From contig NZ_CP197245.1 in the NCBI RefSeq assembly GCF_052076105.1, forward strand, positions 124,001-188,000: a stretch of DNA of 64,000 bases. Reading direction: 5' to 3'. The stretch is from Tardiphaga sp052076105. Its GTDB lineage: Bacteria; Pseudomonadota; Alphaproteobacteria; Rhizobiales; Xanthobacteraceae. A program made the translations under genes and the position numbers. Positions 62,132 to 64,000 of the stretch are shown here, one piece after another; the first letter of the stretch is position 1, and each line of letters starts with the position of its first letter. Below the pieces are notes generated by a model. It had not been told where the DNA came from. It did not search any database and was given only the letters and a program-made list of their open reading frames with translations.

Positions 62132-62677
62132 ATGATGCGACGCTGTGTTTCATTGTTGAATATTTCCGTTTTGAGCGCGACCGCGATGTTATGGGCAATG
62201 CCCGCCATCGCCGATCCCATCGAGTTACCGGCACGCAAGGCCGGGCTCTGGGAAATGAAGATGCAGGGCGGCGCCGGGATGCCCGGCATGACGATGCAGC
62301 ACTGCACTGACGAAGCCACCGACAAGTCCATGAACACCACCTTCTCGCCGATGGCGAAGGACATGTGTTCGAAGAACGAGATGAAGAAGACCGCGACGGG
62401 CTATGTCACGGATTCGGTCTGCACGATCGGCGGCACCACGAGCACGTCGCATGCCGAGATCACCGGCGATTTCAACTCCGCCTATACGATGAAGATCACG
62501 TCGCAGAGCTCGGGCGGCGCCAAGGCCAATGCAGGCGACAGCACCACGCAGCTGGAGGCCAAATGGCTCGGCGCCTGCAAGCCGGACCAGAAGCCCGGCG
62601 ACATCATGATGCCCGGCGGCATCAAGATGAATATCAAGGACATGGAGAAGATGAAGGGCATGCACCGGCCGCAATAG
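62132..62677 (+). CDS. DUF3617 family secreted protein
   Basis: A 181-aa protein. Signal peptide about residues 1-28. The mature part has the family start AGLWEMKMQ and four Cys (QHCTDEA, DMCSKNE, SVCTIGG, LGACKPDQKPGDI). GGGGAG lies 10 nt upstream of the ATG. It is periplasmic; function unknown. Confidence 0.85.
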   Translation: MMRRCVSLLNISVLSATAMLWAMPAIADPIELPARKAGLWEMKMQGGAGMPGMTMQHCTDEATDKSMNTTFSPMAKDMCSKNEMKKTATGYVTDSVCTIGGTTSTSHAEITGDFNSAYTMKITSQSSGGAKANAGDSTTQLEAKWLGACKPDQKPGDIMMPGGIKMNIKDMEKMKGMHRPQ

Positions 62678-62792
62678 AGCCGCGCGCCTGCTGACTCGAT
62701 GTTTCCCGCCGCTGCGTTCCCCGCTATAGATGATGGTAATCATCCCAATGGCGCATTACGACGCCGGCGACAGGAAACATCAGGAACACGCG

Positions 62793-63584
62793 ATGACCGA
62801 ATTTACCGCATTGATGGCCGGCATGGCCAAATCCGGCGCTGACTGGACCGTCCATGTCAGCGACGACTGGCTGCAGGGCCGCACTGTCTATGGCGGACTG
62901 GCCTCTGCGCTATGCATGCAGGCCGCACTGAATGAATTCGGCGATGTGCCACCGCTGCGCTCCGCACAGATCGCCTTCATCGGCCCGGCATCGGGGCAGT
63001 TGCAGTTGAAGGCGAGCATGCTGCGCAAGGGCAAGTCGACGCTGTTCGCGACTGTCGATCTGATCGGCGAAGCGGGTCTCGCGACGCGGGCCATGTTCTG
63101 TTTCGGTGCTGCGCGGGAATCCGCTTTCAGGCATGTTGCGATCGGGACGCCGGAACTGAAAGATCCCGAGACCTGCCCGAATTTTTTCCGCAATGCCCCG
63201 GCGACGTTGAGCTTCGTGCAACATATCGACGGCCGCTACGTCGGCGGCTCGCCGCCATTCAGCGGCAGCGACGATCCGCAGATGACGCTGTGGCTGCGGC
63301 ACCGCGAGCCGGCGATCAAACCTTCGCTGGTCGCCCTGCTTGCTTTGGCCGATGCGCCGCCGCCGGCAGCCTCGGCGCGCTCCAAGGCGCCCTCGCCGAT
63401 CTCGACCATGACATGGTCGATCGACATGCTCACCGACAAGACCACGACGGATGATGGCTGGTGGCTGATCCACAACGTCGCCGAGCAGATCGCCGACGGC
63501 TATTCGAGCCAGGCAATGACCCTGTGGAATCGAAACGGCCAGCCAATCATGGCCAGCCGTCAGAATGTTGCAGTGTTCGGGTAG
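62793..63584 (+). CDS. Acyl-CoA thioesterase-like double hot-dog protein
   Basis: A 263-aa protein of the TesB-like hot-dog group. It has DWLQGRTVYGGLASALCMQAA near residue 27, SAQIAFIGPASGQLQ and a second half with the SIDMLTDKTTTDDGWWL segment containing the usual Asp and Thr. It would hydrolyse acyl-CoA; chain-length preference is unknown. AGGA lies 8 nt before the ATG. Confidence 0.85.
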   Translation: MTEFTALMAGMAKSGADWTVHVSDDWLQGRTVYGGLASALCMQAALNEFGDVPPLRSAQIAFIGPASGQLQLKASMLRKGKSTLFATVDLIGEAGLATRAMFCFGAARESAFRHVAIGTPELKDPETCPNFFRNAPATLSFVQHIDGRYVGGSPPFSGSDDPQMTLWLRHREPAIKPSLVALLALADAPPPAASARSKAPSPISTMTWSIDMLTDKTTTDDGWWLIHNVAEQIADGYSSQAMTLWNRNGQPIMASRQNVAVFG

Positions 63585-63587
63585 AAC

Positions 63588-63791
63588 TTACTTCTTCGCA
63601 GCGGCTGCGCGCTCGACGAAGGTCTGGCCACCCTTCATCTTGTTGTTGAGCGGCGCTTCGTTGATCTGGATGACAACGGCATCGGCGGTGACGCCGAGGT
63701 TCTTCACCAGCGCCTGGGTGATGTCGAGCATCATGCCCTTTTTCTGCTCGTCGGTGCGGCCGGCGGCCAGGTTGATCGTGATCTCAGGCAT
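63588..63791 (-). CDS. 4-oxalocrotonate tautomerase family protein
   Basis: A 67-aa protein with Pro right after the initiator Met (MPEITINLAAGR), the catalytic general base of the family, once Met is removed. The usual hexamer-forming length and VVIQI core are present. Start at 63791, not the upstream in-frame ATG, because the Pro must be N-terminal. Confidence 0.9.
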   Translation of the reverse strand: MPEITINLAAGRTDEQKKGMMLDITQALVKNLGVTADAVVIQINEAPLNNKMKGGQTFVERAAAAKK

Positions 63792-63830
63792 TGATGTCTC
63801 CCATTGCTCTGCCAATTTTTGGCGCGTGGA

Positions 63831-64000
63831 TTAATTCCACTTCACGCCGTGCTTGTCGAGAATCTTGCGGACTGCGCTGACGAGATCGGTTTCCGCGATC
63901 TCGATCTGCGCCTCGGCCTGCTTCCTGAGATATTCCTCGCGGTCCTTGATCTCGGTAAGACCGGCGCCGGCAATCAGGTCCTTGATCAAGAGCTTGCCGC
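63831..64000 (-). CDS. Unidentified gene, 3' end only
   Basis: About 56 codons ending in TAA at 63831-63833; the frame runs off the right edge. The visible part is helical, with KDLIAGAGLTEIKDREEYL and a charged end with VRKILDKHGVKWN. I cannot assign a family from the tail alone. It precedes the tautomerase gene on the same strand. Confidence 0.6.
   Translation of the reverse strand, partial: GKLLIKDLIAGAGLTEIKDREEYLRKQAEAQIEIAETDLVSAVRKILDKHGVKWN

Noticed and set aside
1..64000. CRISPR arrays, tRNA and rRNA genes
   Set aside because: No regularly spaced direct repeats, no tRNA-like cloverleaf with a CCA end and no rRNA sequence were recognised in reading the intergenic regions; a tRNA scan was not possible here.

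Overview
The window is high-GC alphaproteobacterial chromosome, most likely from the Nitrobacteraceae (Bradyrhizobium, Rhodopseudomonas, Afipia, Tardiphaga group). I infer this from gene order (rplY-pth-ychF near prs; lgt followed by a MidA-type methyltransferase and pgeF; uvrC-pgsA-moaD-moaE; a PetP/PetR-like pair beside ilvE), from the long-tailed UvrB and L25 proteins, and from two intergenic repeat types that I associate with this family. It is mostly ordinary core chromosome. I found no rRNA, tRNA, CRISPR array or complete mobile element.

Layout. 1-17.6 kb: an EF-G-like GTPase cut by the left edge, two DUF992 secreted paralogues, an aspartate aminotransferase, a GT87-like membrane protein, three glutathione transferases, a PQQ-type sugar dehydrogenase, PlsC, an aldo/keto reductase, a DUF1800-DUF1501 secreted pair and a tandem-PAS diguanylate cyclase. 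17.9-20.9 kb: an ECF sigma/anti-sigma pair followed by a foreign-looking lipoprotein gene; a diverged copy of the anti-sigma 3' end lies on the far side of that gene. 20.9-25.4 kb: a membrane protein, a four-EF-hand protein and uvrB. 25.4-27.7 kb: a small accessory island with hypothetical genes, an IS1595-type transposase remnant and a non-coding repeat. 27.7-37 kb: a solute-binding protein, a tandem GrlR-like protein, an HtrA-like protease, dctA, several small membrane or secreted proteins and a MaoC pair. 37-44.8 kb: ychF-pth-rplY, ubiK, lgt-midA-pgeF and prs. 44.8-51.7 kb: ribH, ybjN, a GNAT gene, proC, a three-gene regulatory operon and ilvE. 51.7-57.9 kb: a MATE pump, prmB, moaE-moaD-pgsA and uvrC. 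57.9-64 kb: an outer-membrane barrel, a cold-shock protein, rlmJ, an RNase T2, small secreted proteins, a thioesterase, a tautomerase and a gene cut by the right edge.

Themes. Genome maintenance (uvrB, uvrC), translation (rplY, pth, prmB, rlmJ, ychF), envelope biogenesis (lgt, plsC, pgsA) and molybdopterin synthesis (moaD, moaE) form the core. The points most worth a second look are the duplicated anti-sigma 3' end flanking the lipoprotein gene, a cluster of seven GANTC (CcrM-type) sites with three CTGTGGATG nonamers upstream of the ybjN-like gene, and the accessory island after uvrB. I saw no complete, clearly new system; these are leads.
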